In this document: piece after piece, positions 42,701 to 53,216 of the stretch
How the letters are laid out: every line of letters starts with the position of its first letter
How positions within the stretch are numbered: the first letter of the stretch is position 1
Notes under the pieces: model-generated
What the model saw: the letters and a program-made list of their open reading frames with translations, nothing else
What the model was told of the DNA's origin: nothing
The model's database searches: none
Assembly (NCBI GenBank): GCA_037577475.1
Contig: CM075192.1
Coordinates: forward strand, 12,619,908-12,683,907
DNA from: Chaunax sp. Z400
Lineage: Eukaryota > Chordata > Actinopteri > Lophiiformes > Chaunacidae
Reading direction: 5' to 3'
DNA: 64,000 bases
Program-made: the position numbers and the translations under genes

Positions 42701-44474
42701 CTCATACTCTACAGAGAAAAAGAGAGAAAGATGTTCTCTGGTATTACAGGCTCTACTCTGGCTGCATGACAAAGGCAAAACTCTGATTTTGTGACATTGT
42801 GATATTTTTCTTTTACGCAATTCTTATTGTGATATGAAATAATATACGACTTTTCACCAGATGATTTGAATATAGCTATTTGGTGAAAAATAAAGTCATT
42901 CTAGAACTTTTTTGACATTTCCAAATGAAGAGGACTGCCAGTCAGTCGGGTTTGACATAAAATGATTATGAAAAGAAATAAAATGTCTCCATCAAACCAA
43001 AAGAAAACAAAAAAGCAAATAACTATTGCACTGGCACACACTGTCAATGCTGAATTGATTTATTGTGCAGAGCAGTCTCTATTGTAAATGCACGGATTAC
43101 GCCGTATGTTTAATGCAGGCCTACTTGTGCCGTTATTTAAAGCTAGTAAATGCACCAGGTTAGTGAGACCTGATTCAGAACCACGTTGGTTTCGACTCTT
43201 TCCATTGAACATATTACATTTGAACAGAATACATACCTATCCCATCGGCCACCAGAGGTTTACCGTTCTTTAGCCATGTAATATTCGCAGCTGGATTTGC
43301 ATCTTGTGCCAAACATGTTCCCAGCTGTAGAACAAAGAAAAAAATCAACATTTTAAAAAAGAAAAGGCCTGCAATTGTGGACAAAAACAAAATTTCACAA
43401 AACCAAACAAGATTGATCATTTCACATATTTAGAATAAATCAATTTTAAAAAAATGAGCAAACATCTGAGAAATTAGCCTCTAGTGCCAGAGAGGTGCTT
43501 TGGCACCATGAAAAGCCCAACAAATTTTTAAAAGTCCCTCAGATCCTTTGAGGATTTTAATTGCAATTAGGACGTGTTCTGCTTTTACTAATTCAAAATA
43601 ATCCCTTGAAAAAACTCATTATTGTAGTGACGTCTCTTGACATCGCATCTGAGCTAAGACACCTTCGCTCAGGTGAGGGATTTCCTTTGCTGGTTTACTG
43701 CTTAAAATAATGTGGGTATAAGGAATGCTTATCATGAAACACTCACCTTAGTAAGTTTGCCAATCTCTAGTTCCTCTGCTTTGTCAGAAATCCATAGATC
43801 TGTGGGTAGCTCTGCAGTGCATAAAAAAATGTGTTAATGAATATGGTGTTATTTTAGGTTCAGCACTTAAACTAATGAATCTAATAATAACAATGATGAT
43901 GATAAGGTTATTTTAGTCGTATGGCAGCTTCTACTCACTGTAGATCACAACATTAACTGGGTATTCTGTGATGTCTGTAAGAGTCACCACCATGCAAGTG
44001 AAAGTTCGTTGATCAGTCAGTTTGGCTGCAGAAAGCAGCAGGCTGGAGTTTGCAGCCATGCTCACACGGCCCTTGTATTCATCAGTTGCGCTGACTGAGA
44101 ATTGTTGGTCTCTCTGCCTGACCAGCAGGTCTCCTGGAAGTCCCTCTCCTTTGTCCTGGAAACCAGAGCAGGGTGCACTTGTTACACGCCTGTCACATAT
44201 GGCACCGGCTTCCAATTCAAATGAAAGCACAGTGTTCATGTTGTCATATGGATGGACAGATGTGAGGTCTAATGCGTGGCCTATGCACTCAGACTGGGCG
44301 TGGTTCAGACATTATAAATGGGTGTCAGAGACGGATTTTTAATCTATTAACCTTCGTGGTGACTTACGTATTTCCATTTGGTCATCAGGACGTCTTCTGC
44401 TTTTATGCCTCCATTGTTGCACGGGATCTCAAGTGTTTCCCCATACAGGCCATTAACAGTCTCCAAACCGCTGA
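33644..44474 (-). CDS. alcam: activated leukocyte cell adhesion molecule (CD166/neurolin), all but the signal-peptide exon
   Basis: ALCAM is a type I membrane adhesion molecule (V-V-C2-C2-C2 Ig domains) that binds itself and CD6 and guides axons in fish. Fourteen exons: 44368-44474, 43939-44155, 43747-43811, 43237-43324, 42157-42330, 40429-40553, 40157-40289, 39942-40054, 39722-39848, 38809-38930, 35897-36029, 35125-35154, 34563-34674, 33644-33746. All phases join, giving about 548 residues. Recognition: GLYGETLEIPC and KWKYDKGEG in D1, NITWLKNGKPL in D2, EGDNVTLKCLADGNPAP and GEYKCSLID in D3, ITVQYLDIKLSPS at D3/D4, SGRYECEV in D4, EGSPKPAVSW in D5. The TM segment LVVGVVVGLLIATLVIGLVY is followed by WVYMKKTK and an acidic tail (EEEKKLEEKVEENSQKAEV). 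Several N-glycosylation sequons are present. The first cysteine of D4 is replaced by leucine. The signal-peptide exon must lie beyond 64000. Paralogue (alcama or alcamb) unresolved. Confidence 0.96.
34010..34270 (+). repeat. decayed interspersed repeat in alcam intron
   Basis: Modules AACCATGGAAACAAAAAAC, AAAATAGCAAAAGGCACCAC, TTCAGTACTT and GCTCTGGAAACGAAACGTGA. The same modules, in the same order, occur at 59150-59560 and partially at 41130-41280. Confidence 0.6.
34563..34674 (-). CDS. alcam: alcam transmembrane exon
   Basis: QLQDSDQTK, then the ~21-residue hydrophobic helix, then YWVYMKKT; ends AAAACCAA|GTAAGA. The basic stop-transfer KKTK follows the membrane helix. Confidence 0.96.
35125..35154 (-). 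CDS. alcam: alcam 30-bp stalk exon
   Basis: TTTCAG|TATTTGAG...AAACAAG|GTAAGT. It encodes LFEDVRVDKQ between D5 and the membrane helix. Thirty bases keep the frame if skipped. It sits where mammalian ALCAM has a small alternatively spliced stalk exon. Confidence 0.85.
35897..36029 (-). CDS. alcam: alcam exon, D5 second half
   Basis: LEESPFINGKITHKITVVPT then NLTVSCTVSNDFGTDTQAIN and VSS; carries the second D5 cysteine. Confidence 0.94.
36790..36990 (+). mobile_element. LINE-type 3' end relic
   Basis: AGGTGTAGGATTAAATATGT, TTTACACTTCTTCCTAATCC and a tail ATGTTTGAAATAAAGAAATG followed by (AATC)n. This resembles 3' ends of fish non-LTR elements; no reverse transcriptase is present here. The family name is not claimed. 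Confidence 0.5.
38359..38375. repeat. poly(C) run
   Basis: Seventeen consecutive C residues. Confidence 0.95.
38809..38930 (-). CDS. alcam: alcam exon, D5 first half
   Basis: APVIKQLFKQRGDDGQHKVL then FCEAEGSPKPAVSWSINGTV; carries the first D5 cysteine and the tryptophan. Confidence 0.95.
39010..39712. mobile_element. foldback (MITE-like) element
   Basis: The left arm has GAGAGTTGTAAAAGAAGATT then CATACTACTCTCATGTCTGT. The right arm, read on -, has GAGAGTTAAGGGAGAAGATT then GATACTACTCTCATATCTTT. They are imperfect inverted copies about 500 bp apart. Arms match the element at 1-692. It lies in an alcam intron. Confidence 0.65.
39722..39848 (-). CDS. alcam: alcam exon, D4 second half
   Basis: DNIKLEKEPTFTKMSYSDSG then RYECEVTMGLLSRKASFELT and VE. 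The single D4 cysteine is in YECEV. Confidence 0.95.
39942..40054 (-). CDS. alcam: alcam exon, D4 first half (canonical Cys missing)
   Basis: LDIKLSPSENVVKSLDETLE then ITLQIDAPGETTVSWTK. In other ALCAM proteins this position reads VSC or similar; here it is a CTC leucine codon in ITLQI. Confidence 0.95.
40157..40289 (-). CDS. alcam: alcam exon, D3 second half
   Basis: GELVKVENADTYTIPNVSRD then TTGEYKCSLIDDPTMEASKD and ITVQ. Confidence 0.95.
40429..40553 (-). CDS. alcam: alcam exon, D3 first half
   Basis: STENIVLQVVAQDPLVEGDN then VTLKCLADGNPAPTSFNFHL and K; the EGDNxTLKCLxxGNPxP motif is characteristic of ALCAM. Confidence 0.95.
40700..40815. mobile_element. foldback element, single arm
   Basis: GTAGTGGTATCAATCTTCTC then TTACTCTCTGCAAGAAAACG and TCTAATTATTCCTTTA, corresponding to one arm of the foldback family. 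Confidence 0.55.
41378..41760 (+). mobile_element. probable solo LTR (383 bp)
   Basis: Begins TGTGACGG and ends GTCGTGACA (TG...CA ends). It contains an AATAAA near 41681-41686 and a possible TATA-like ACTTAAA near 41511. The flanking five bases are ACCAA and ACCCA, a target duplication with one difference. No internal retroelement sequence is adjacent. The sequence style is that of fish Gypsy-type LTRs, which is inference. Confidence 0.6.
42157..42330 (-). CDS. alcam: alcam exon, D2 second half
   Basis: ISIQASVLVDPVTGLITTSS then VLEYSAEKEDTDAQFTCSTQ and on to PVTFTIT. It resembles the mammalian DPVTQLYTMTSTLEY block. Confidence 0.95.
43237..43324 (-). CDS. alcam: alcam exon, D2 first half
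   Basis: LGTCLAQDANPAANITWLKN then GKPLVADGI; first D2 cysteine and tryptophan. Confidence 0.94.
43747..43811 (-). CDS. alcam: alcam exon, D1-D2 linker
   Basis: LPTDLWISDKAEELEIGKLT and K, 65 bp, joined in phase to both neighbours. Confidence 0.9.
43939..44155 (-). CDS. alcam: alcam exon, D1 second half
   Basis: DKGEGLPGDLLVRQRDQQFS, then EYKGRVSMAANSSLLL and RTFTCMVVTL. It carries the second D1 cysteine. Confidence 0.95.
44368..44474 (-). CDS. alcam: alcam exon, D1 first half (first exon in window)
   Basis: SGLETVNGLYGETLEIPCNN, then GGIKAEDVLMTKWKY. It starts after TTTTGCAG with a split codon, so a signal-peptide exon ending in phase 1 must exist upstream. Confidence 0.93.
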
Positions 44475-45816
44475 CTGCAAAAGAGACAAGCAGACGCACA
44501 TTTTTCAATTACCTTTTTCCCATTTGGTCAGATTCATAACAGCATGACATTTTGTTACCGTAAATTGAAATCTGTTATCATTCATAATAGAAAGTCCTTC
44601 CTTTCTGTATGTTTGACTGAAACCACTTAGTGGTTGGCAAAGAACATATGTCTCTATAGAATTCTGCTAATTTTACAGCCCTCTTATTAAAAAAAGAAAC
44701 ATTTCCTGCCGCAAATTTCATTCAGAACATTGCCATGGAGACAAAGTGCTTGAGGGACGGATGAGAGGAGGGGCCAGGAGAAGTGTCTCAATGGGCCACG
44801 ATGAGGGATTAGAGCCAGAGGGCCACAGGGGAAGCAAAAGCTGCCATGGCCAGACTGAAAATGAGGCACGGCTCTGCTTTTTTTTTTTGATATTCAGATT
44901 CACATATCGGGCCTCACACAGTTGAGACTAAGGTAACTCACAACCACACACACGCAAACTGTAATGCCATATAGTGACCGCAACAAAAGTTTTATCCTCA
45001 CTTTCCCTCTTGACTTTTAAAGGTTTTCTCAGAGTCTTGCTAAGATGGGGCATTTAAATCACTTGCTTTGTGCATTATACTCATTTGAATCCCATTTGAG
45101 TGAAAGTAAATACCTTTACTATGGTTACCATTGTCTACATAAGGACAGAGTAACAACCGAGACCCTATTTGAACAGTTGCTTGTGATGTAATGATGAGCA
45201 GGCAAGTTTGGAGGTGCATAAATGTCTGTTTTATCTATGTTAAACCTCCTTATGGTAATTTCTTTTTCACATCGAGACACTTAGAAAAGCTCATAAAATT
45301 GTTATGTACTCTTCTCATGCTACTAAAGATACACAACACAGTTTGCAGTCTGCTGTTATTTACATCCTCCTGATATTAGGTAGAATATGATGCACGCCAC
45401 TCATTTTTGAAACTGTCTCTGGAACATCATTGAGTTTGATGCATGACTTACGGGTAAAAACCTGCAGTGAAGCTGCTCTAGCAAGATGATGAGAAAGAAC
45501 AGACAATTTAATCCTATGATTAAATTAAATCCTATTAAAGGCTGGAAATAGAGGGAAGCAGCATCGCTCTCATAAACTCACTAAAACCTGTTTCACTTTG
45601 TTCAATCTGCTCAAAACTGACATTAAGAAAAGTTTACAGCAGCCAAAGCAAGGCTTTAACAGTTTCAGTCTTTGAGCTAAGCTAAGCTAATAATGTCCTT
45701 GTGGTAGCTACATGTTTATCGAACATGCAGCACAGGTGTGTGGTAACAAACTTTTCATCCAATTATAGCAAACAAACAACAAATAAGCAAACAAACAACA
45801 AACAAGAGCGCTTGGA

Positions 45817-46060
45817 GAGCGCAAACCTCTGCAAATGCCCAACAATCCTCTGCATAATTGTTATTCCAGCAGAAACAATTCCTGGTATCAGATCCTGGTC
45901 CGGATCATCACCAAAATGTAATCACCACTAGGATATGCTAGGGTCCATCTTTGGTGAAAATTACATGCAAATCCGTACATTTGTTTTTGCATGATCATGT
46001 TAACAAACAAACAAACAAACAAACCAAACCAATCACATAACCTCCTTGGCGTAGGTAATT
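45817..46060 (+). repeat. decayed interspersed repeat
   Basis: GATCCTGGTCCGGATCATCA, GCAAATCCGTACATTTGTTT, AACAAACAAACAAAC and ACCTCCTTGGCGTAGGTAAT follow the order of a common animal non-autonomous repeat. The (CAAA)n run at 45999-46022 is part of it. Confidence 0.55.
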
Positions 46061-49000
46061 AAATAGCATTTGAATTGGTTTCCAGATTTACTACAACTGG
46101 CATGTAAAATTGTTAGATTGATGGTTGAAAAAAACATCACAGACAGGAAACAAATAAAACATAGAAGCAAACAAAGGGGCGTAGTAAAGGTATGATGGTG
46201 ATATCTGTGATGATGACAATGATCAGTGCTTAAAGCTGCTTATTTGAGCACCAACGCACAGAAATATTCTCAATATTTGAGAAACAGAAAAACCCCAGTC
46301 CTACACCCACATAGATACAATCCCTGCATTTAAATAAGGCTCGGCGACATTTAACAGTGACAGCACGCGACAAAACAAACCTCAACACCTTTCATCTGCT
46401 GACAATATCACCAGGAACTGTTCAACAGACACAAGGATAGGTTTTATCAACTACGTCAAAATCAGAACTGCTTCTATTTCCAGCGTTGAATCCTATTATT
46501 CTACATGGTTTGCCACACATAAATACATTATAAAGTTTACATTTACATTATAATGCGAATTAGAAGTACTGAAAGTACTTGTATTACACGTCTTCAGGTA
46601 TTTACATGTCTTCTGCACCCCTGCATTCATGCATAGGCCTACTCCTTTTCCTAAACATCTGATGAAGTTATCAATGTGCAGCAATAGGCAGTTTGCTCTA
46701 AATGTGTGTCTGCATTTCAGTCTTGCTCACATCAAGATTTTGGCAACTGGGTGCACACCAGCTTGATCCACCTGCAACGGTATGAATGCAGATTGCTGGT
46801 GCAAACACAGCACACTCATGTAGCCACCACACCGCACTCCAGTGTTCCGTCTTTCTGACATAATGAAACTGACTCTCATGGCTGAGCGGCCTTCAGCCCA
46901 ACATGCACATTTCTGGTCCAGGCAGAAAAGATTGCACGTGCTGGGCAGGAAAGGGAAATGGAGACTCGATTGAGAATCTATTAAGAGGAGGCAGTTAATG
47001 AGCTCTCTCGGCAAGACCTGAGGAGGACATGTTTTGCATATGTGTCAGATCTAATGATCTCCTGCTCCATGTCACTTTTGGTGTTATTTAGGATGCCAAA
47101 AATAATCTGTCAGGTCAGTATCTAGATTATGTGCTACACCTGGGTATGTTGGTGCCAGGATACACTAATGGTCGAGGGAACATCCAAATTATATTCAGAA
47201 GCTCGCTGGCAACCGGGTCCACATATGTTTTCCTCAAACGTCTCAGGAGAGAGCGCTGCACACCCTGCTCTGCTGAATCTTACATTCGTTAAGTAACAAG
47301 AGTCAGTTACACTGCAGTGTTGGAAAGGTTATCACACTTCCTGTATAATTCTCCTTAAATTTCAAATTCAAATAGGAATTTTTGAATATTCAAATGAGGT
47401 TGAATTTTAAAAAGAGTCTGTATTAAGGAAAAGGTTTTTATCTGTTGCAGCTTACACTGTTAAAAAATGAGAACTAATCACACATGTTGAGTTACAGAAG
47501 ACAAAGCTCCTGCTGCTTGCTGAGATAAGGTAATCCTTCGCAACAAAAGCAGGTGAACAAAGTGACTTCACATTGACAAACACCTGCACACTATGCATGC
47601 AGAGAATTATCACTACTATTTAATGAGTGGGCAATGGAAAGTGGTGCCAGGCAATTTAAGCCCTGTGCTTCGTTGCTTTACTTTCATGTTGTGGTGTGTT
47701 TTGTGTAAAAATAATCGTTTTCTCTCTTAATTTTGTTTCTTTTGACCTTATTTATAGTCAGTTTATATAAAGAATTGAAGTGTTATTACACTAAATAATG
47801 AAATATGTCATATGTTATATGGAATACACATGAATAAAAATCTTCCTTTGTCAGAAGGCAAAGCAACTTACAATATGTTACCATTCCTTGTAGTGAGTGC
47901 GGAAGAATGAACTGTAATAAACAGACATATGAGCAAACTCATTTGGGATAAGGTTGAAATAGTCCTGCATTTAACTACTTTTCAACACCAATCATGGAGA
48001 ACATGTGAAAATCCATTACTTGGGTTTCTGAGACTTCAAGCAGAAGTAGTGTGTCAAACTGCTGAAATATGTCATCAATTAAAAATCATGCTCATAAGCA
48101 ATTTTCATAAGATTAGTTCAAGTCATGAATTATAAAGCTGATGAAACAATGTTAAGGAAGCTTTCCAAGCTGTAAAAAGCAGGGTCTCCAGGATATCAGG
48201 GTTATCCTCTAACACACTATGTCTGTGTTGGTACCCAAAATAACTCTGCAAGCCAGGCTCGATGTGAATTTCAAGAGTTCTCATACTGGACATAAAAAAT
48301 TTGCAAATGCTCTGGCAAAGGTAAATCAAGCAACAGACAGGAAAGTGAAGGGAGACAGGAGGCTGCACCACGGGGGATACTTTCATGCTCCTGATTAAGG
48401 TACTTCTATCTGGCAGAAGAGACAGGTGACAACAGCTCAGATATAAGCTCACCGGGGAAATCAACCACCTCCTCGCACTAGTCTCTACATCCCTGTTTTT
48501 GCTACCTTACACCCTCCCATTTGTGTGTGCATGATTGTCTGTGCACGTGTTTGAGCTGCAACATCAACAAGAAAACAGAGGCCCAAACTTATTAAGTGCT
48601 GAAAATGAGAATTGTGCAGTGAATAGAGATCCCATGGCACATGTCCACAAAGACGTGGTGGCAAATAGCCTCTCATCAGAGGCGCTTTGAGCAATGAGGA
48701 GGGCAGACAGAATCACCTCAACTAGATCAATAATACTTGAGAGACGATGAATTGTTATAGTGAACGGTGCTTGCCTAAGTAGACAGAAATCAAAGAAAAG
48801 CTAACCTTCCGTGACAATCTGCTTCCCGGCCTTGTCTCGTCTTTAATAATTCAACAAGTGCTGGATTTTCATTAGACATACTGTACATCCATAATGAGAA
48901 GAGATCAGTGATTTAATAAGCCCAATCTCTCAATCCTTGCCGTTATGTATCATTTGGAAAGGTGTCTTTCAGAAAACAGCTCAGTCTGTCAGAACGGTCC

Positions 49001-52000
49001 CCGAAGCATCCTTGGAGCCATTTGGTAATATATGAGCTGTTTTGCCAGCTCTTCCACTAAGCACACGCCCTTAGCTCATGCTTTACTAATGATGACAAGT
49101 GCACTGTATGGCTGTACCTGAATTCTGTTCCAGTATCAGTTCATGCCTAGGAAGAGTTCCAGACCAGCTAGCTTGAAGAGGGATTTTTAAAAAATGTCCC
49201 CACCTCTCTCTCTCAAGGGAAGGGGTGTAATCATGTCACTGATGGATAACTGACAGCGCACTTGCGCCAACATCCCCGTCACACATCTTGTCTTTTTGTT
49301 GCAGGCTGAACCATGGAGGCATCATTCCAAATGTCAACATTGTGTGCTCTATAATTATGCTCTTTCTAGCCCGCCGTAATTGCCTGTCATTGTCTTTATA
49401 GCATAAAACTAAGGGCATCAACTGGGAAACTTTTTTTTACTGTCGAGAGCTTGTCTGCAAAAAATACTAATGTCCAGGTGAATGAGTCTCCATTCTTGAA
49501 ACTTATAATGAGGAAGCAGGCACAACAAATTTTCCTGTAAGTTTGATTCTCTATGTTGCAGTGAAAGGGTGGTGGTAGCAGAATGTCTCCAGAAAGTTAC
49601 GCCTCTCTCACTTTTGGTGGGCTACAAATATTTTAGCCTTGCTAACAGTATGGCTCTTGCTGATGGCAAAGTTTTTGTACAAACATTCATGGTCCCCAGA
49701 CGATAAATCATGTAGACTTTCGTAAACCCCTGAATTTTCCTCTAGTGCCACCAGTAGGTTGTGCTTTTTTAATATATTGTCATGATGCATTCATGTTCCC
49801 TGTAATAATTCTAGTGATCCCATTAGTTTTCATCTAGCGCTATCCATAGGTGAAAAAAAATAATTTGCCAATCTAACAATTATTTTCATTATTCATAAAC
49901 ATAGTTTTGCTTGATAAATGACAGCAATGGTTCATTGATAATAACATAGTTGCTGAAAATTGTTTCATCTATAGTGCTGATGTTGACAAGCTGCATATAT
50001 TATCAGATATGAGTTTGTTCCAGTCCTTAGGGGTTGATAAAAGCAATACCATATGAAATGAACTGCACTGATGTCTACATATTGGGTCATTCTCAGAGAC
50101 ATATTGTATGTCACACCATCTGTTTCAGGGCAAGGCAAGGAAATCTACCCTAAAACCTTAAATGCCCTGCATCTCTTTGACCTTCAGAAGGGTGTAAGGG
50201 TCTTTCAAAGAGAACCAATCTGCTGAGAAGATCCATTTATGGACAAAATGACTTGGGACAACGGTTTCATTTTCATCCATCCCCCCCAACATCCCCCGCA
50301 AGGCTCATATCTGAACTGGGCCTGTCTAATCTTTTTTTTTTTTTGTTTTAATAAGTGATCCACTCTCTGTGGAGTCTTATCCACAAGTTCCATGAGAAAC
50401 GTCCAAGTCGAACACTTTTATTAGTTTTTGACTGAAAAGAGTATCTGGTATTTTCTGACATTAATGGAACGCTGAATTGATGCACAGCCGTGCAATTATT
50501 AAAATATCAGAGTAGGAAACTAGTTTCAAAAACAGCAGACCAATTTATTTTCCCACTTATGACTACTGAGAAACACACAGGAACAAGCCATTACATTTTA
50601 GTGGTGATCAGAACCACCATTAGTGAAATATAATAATACCTGCAATAATAATAATGATACCAATGTAATTCCAGATTGTAGGGGTAGGTTTTCATATTAT
50701 ATTATTAGGGCCAAAGTATTGTGATACTATTGCTTTTAGGTGCAATGATGTAATGGGGAAAATGAGCTTTGTGGCAGACGTTTCTGAGGTGCCTGGTTGT
50801 ATGATATTGCTTTAAGAAAGGAAGAACATCAAGGTTTCCAAATGTCTTGTTTCGTCCACCGACAGTTCAAAATGTATTCCATTTACTCTTACATATAACA
50901 GACAAAATATGCAAATCCTCATATTGAAGAAGTTGGGACCAGTAAACAGTTGGAGCTACTCTTTGAATATGATTTTAAAGTGTTTTCTATTTGATTGCAT
51001 GTTTTCTGTGATTGTTTCAGCTCTATACTATACTTTTTTTAAAATGGAAAATCAGGACAGCCAGAGTAAAATGGTAAGTAGATAAAAACCTTTCACATGT
51101 TCACAGCTTGTACTGAGCAGAGCCATGTTAGTCACCTCCGGGCAAAGCAAGCCTGTGTTCTGCTAGGGAGGAGGATGGACAGCAAATGGGGAATTATGCA
51201 GAGTACACAGTACTATTAGTCTGAGGCTATTGTGCATAATGGTTACTCTCCTTCACCCAGAAACATGGACACATTTTAAACCCATTGTGCAACCAAATCA
51301 GCAATAGGGTACATGCTTGGCAAACAAAATACCCAATGACAGAATTGGATGTTATTTAAGAACAATATGGGGGAAAGCTCTAATGTGCATCTGACATATT
51401 ACAAAGTATAAGAATAAAAAGGCACAGAGGAGGAGAACCATAGATGTGCTTCAGTATACCTGAGAAAATGAACAGCTTAATGTTACACTCCCCTCTAGCT
51501 GGATATAAAAATGTAGTTTCCAGTGTGAAACATTTCCTTGAGAGACATAAAGCAGCCCTCTCTCTCTCTCTCTGAAGCAAAGACAATGATGTTCATTTGC
51601 TGCTTCATGTGTGGTCAACAGACACCTATAGATGACAGCAGGTGGGAACAGGGCTAATGCATTGCCTGCAGTCCCAGCTGTCGGGTGCCCATTGTTGCCT
51701 TGTGCCTGGAAGTGCTGGCTCCATTTTCTCTGGTTTCAGATTTGTCCTGAGGAGGTTTTGCTACCTGTGCAGACTTGCTACTGTGGGATCAGGTTGCTGC
51801 TTCTGCCTCTCATCAGGGATTGAGACCAGAGGACAAAGAAAGAGAAAAGGGCTCAAGGAGGAAGAAATGGTTTAGTTTGAATTTCAGTGTTTCAAGCCAC
51901 TTGTGTAATGAACAGCTGGACTGCTTAAGAAATGTCAAGTTAAAGAAAAATCTTTCATCTAAAAAATATACCATGAAAGTTTTAAAGGTCCCCAAACCAT

Positions 52001-52949
52001 CTTTTTAATTAGCTTCTAAGTTTGACTGACTTTTTCTACATTTGTTTTTTTTTCTTCCTATGGTCTTTTCATAGATTTCAAATGGGTGGGGCTTAGTTGT
52101 TCACAGCACATGTGTTACATCATTTGTTGTTTGCTTCAGCCTGTGTGATTTCCTCCAATTCCCAGAGTACCTGAACATCCCAAAGGGTGCAAACACTGAG
52201 TCAGCTGCGGGTTATTTGTCTAAATGGAAAAAATAAGCCCATTGGAAGGAGTCAGCCCTGCTCTGAAGCTTTGCATTGCATTCTGGTGTATTAGTTGCAC
52301 CGCTGGAGTAACTTCTCATTTTACTGTCTGCGTTGGTTTTCAAACTGTTGAAGTACTGTGATTTTAAAGGGGGACTGGCATCTAAAATTGATATCTTGTG
52401 CGGATGTTTTTAAAATTTTCCATTAAAGTTGAATAAAACAGATGCAGTGGAAATATCTCATCTTCTTCTGTCTATGCTTGATGCACTGTCCAAAGTAATA
52501 ATAAGAAAAATACAGTGCCAAACAGCAAAATAAACCTTAGAGTGCCACGTATAGCCAAAAACTTGTCCCATTAACTCTTACATATGCTAAACAATACACA
52601 GAATACAAATTCAATAAGAATTTCTGCATCATTTGACTGACATTGATGCTTTGAAGCTGGGGAGTATGATAACATAAAAATCTACAGAATAAAGAGAGCA
52701 CTGCAACGGTTTCAAGAATCTCTTGCATTTTTCTGTTTGATTAATGAGCATGTTTGAATTGAGATTTTAAAAGGGAACAACTGTCAAGTATTGTCATTAA
52801 ATGATGCTTGAGTTCCTTTAAATTACCGTCTCACTCTGAAGATGCTGACAGCTCTATCAAAATAGACAATATGGCTCTGATTCATCTCCAGTTGTATTGC
52901 TAAGATTCAACAACAGAAAATTGTTGAATCTTGAAAATTTTTGTTGGTC

Positions 52950-53216
52950 TTGGAATTAATGGCAGCTGTGATTCAGGAGAGCGGTTGATGGTTCTATGCC
53001 TGGCCCTTGCAGTCTACATTTGGAACTGTCCTTGAGCAAGATAATGAATCCAATTTCCTCCAAATGCTGCTCCATTTTGTGTGAGCGTTTGTGTGAACAG
53101 ACATGTATTAATGTGTGCGTGTATGGGTGAATACTGGCTTGTATTGTAAAGCACTTTGAGTGGTCGGTTAGACGAGAAAAGTGCTGTGTAAGTACAGTCT
53201 ATTTACCATTTAGGTC
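52950..53216 (+). repeat. decayed fish interspersed repeat
   Basis: CCTTGAGCAAGATAATGAAT, GTGTATGGGTGAATACTGGC, AAAGCACTTTGAGTGGTCGG and ACAGTCTATTTACCATTTAG, a familiar fish short repeat in the plus orientation. Confidence 0.65.
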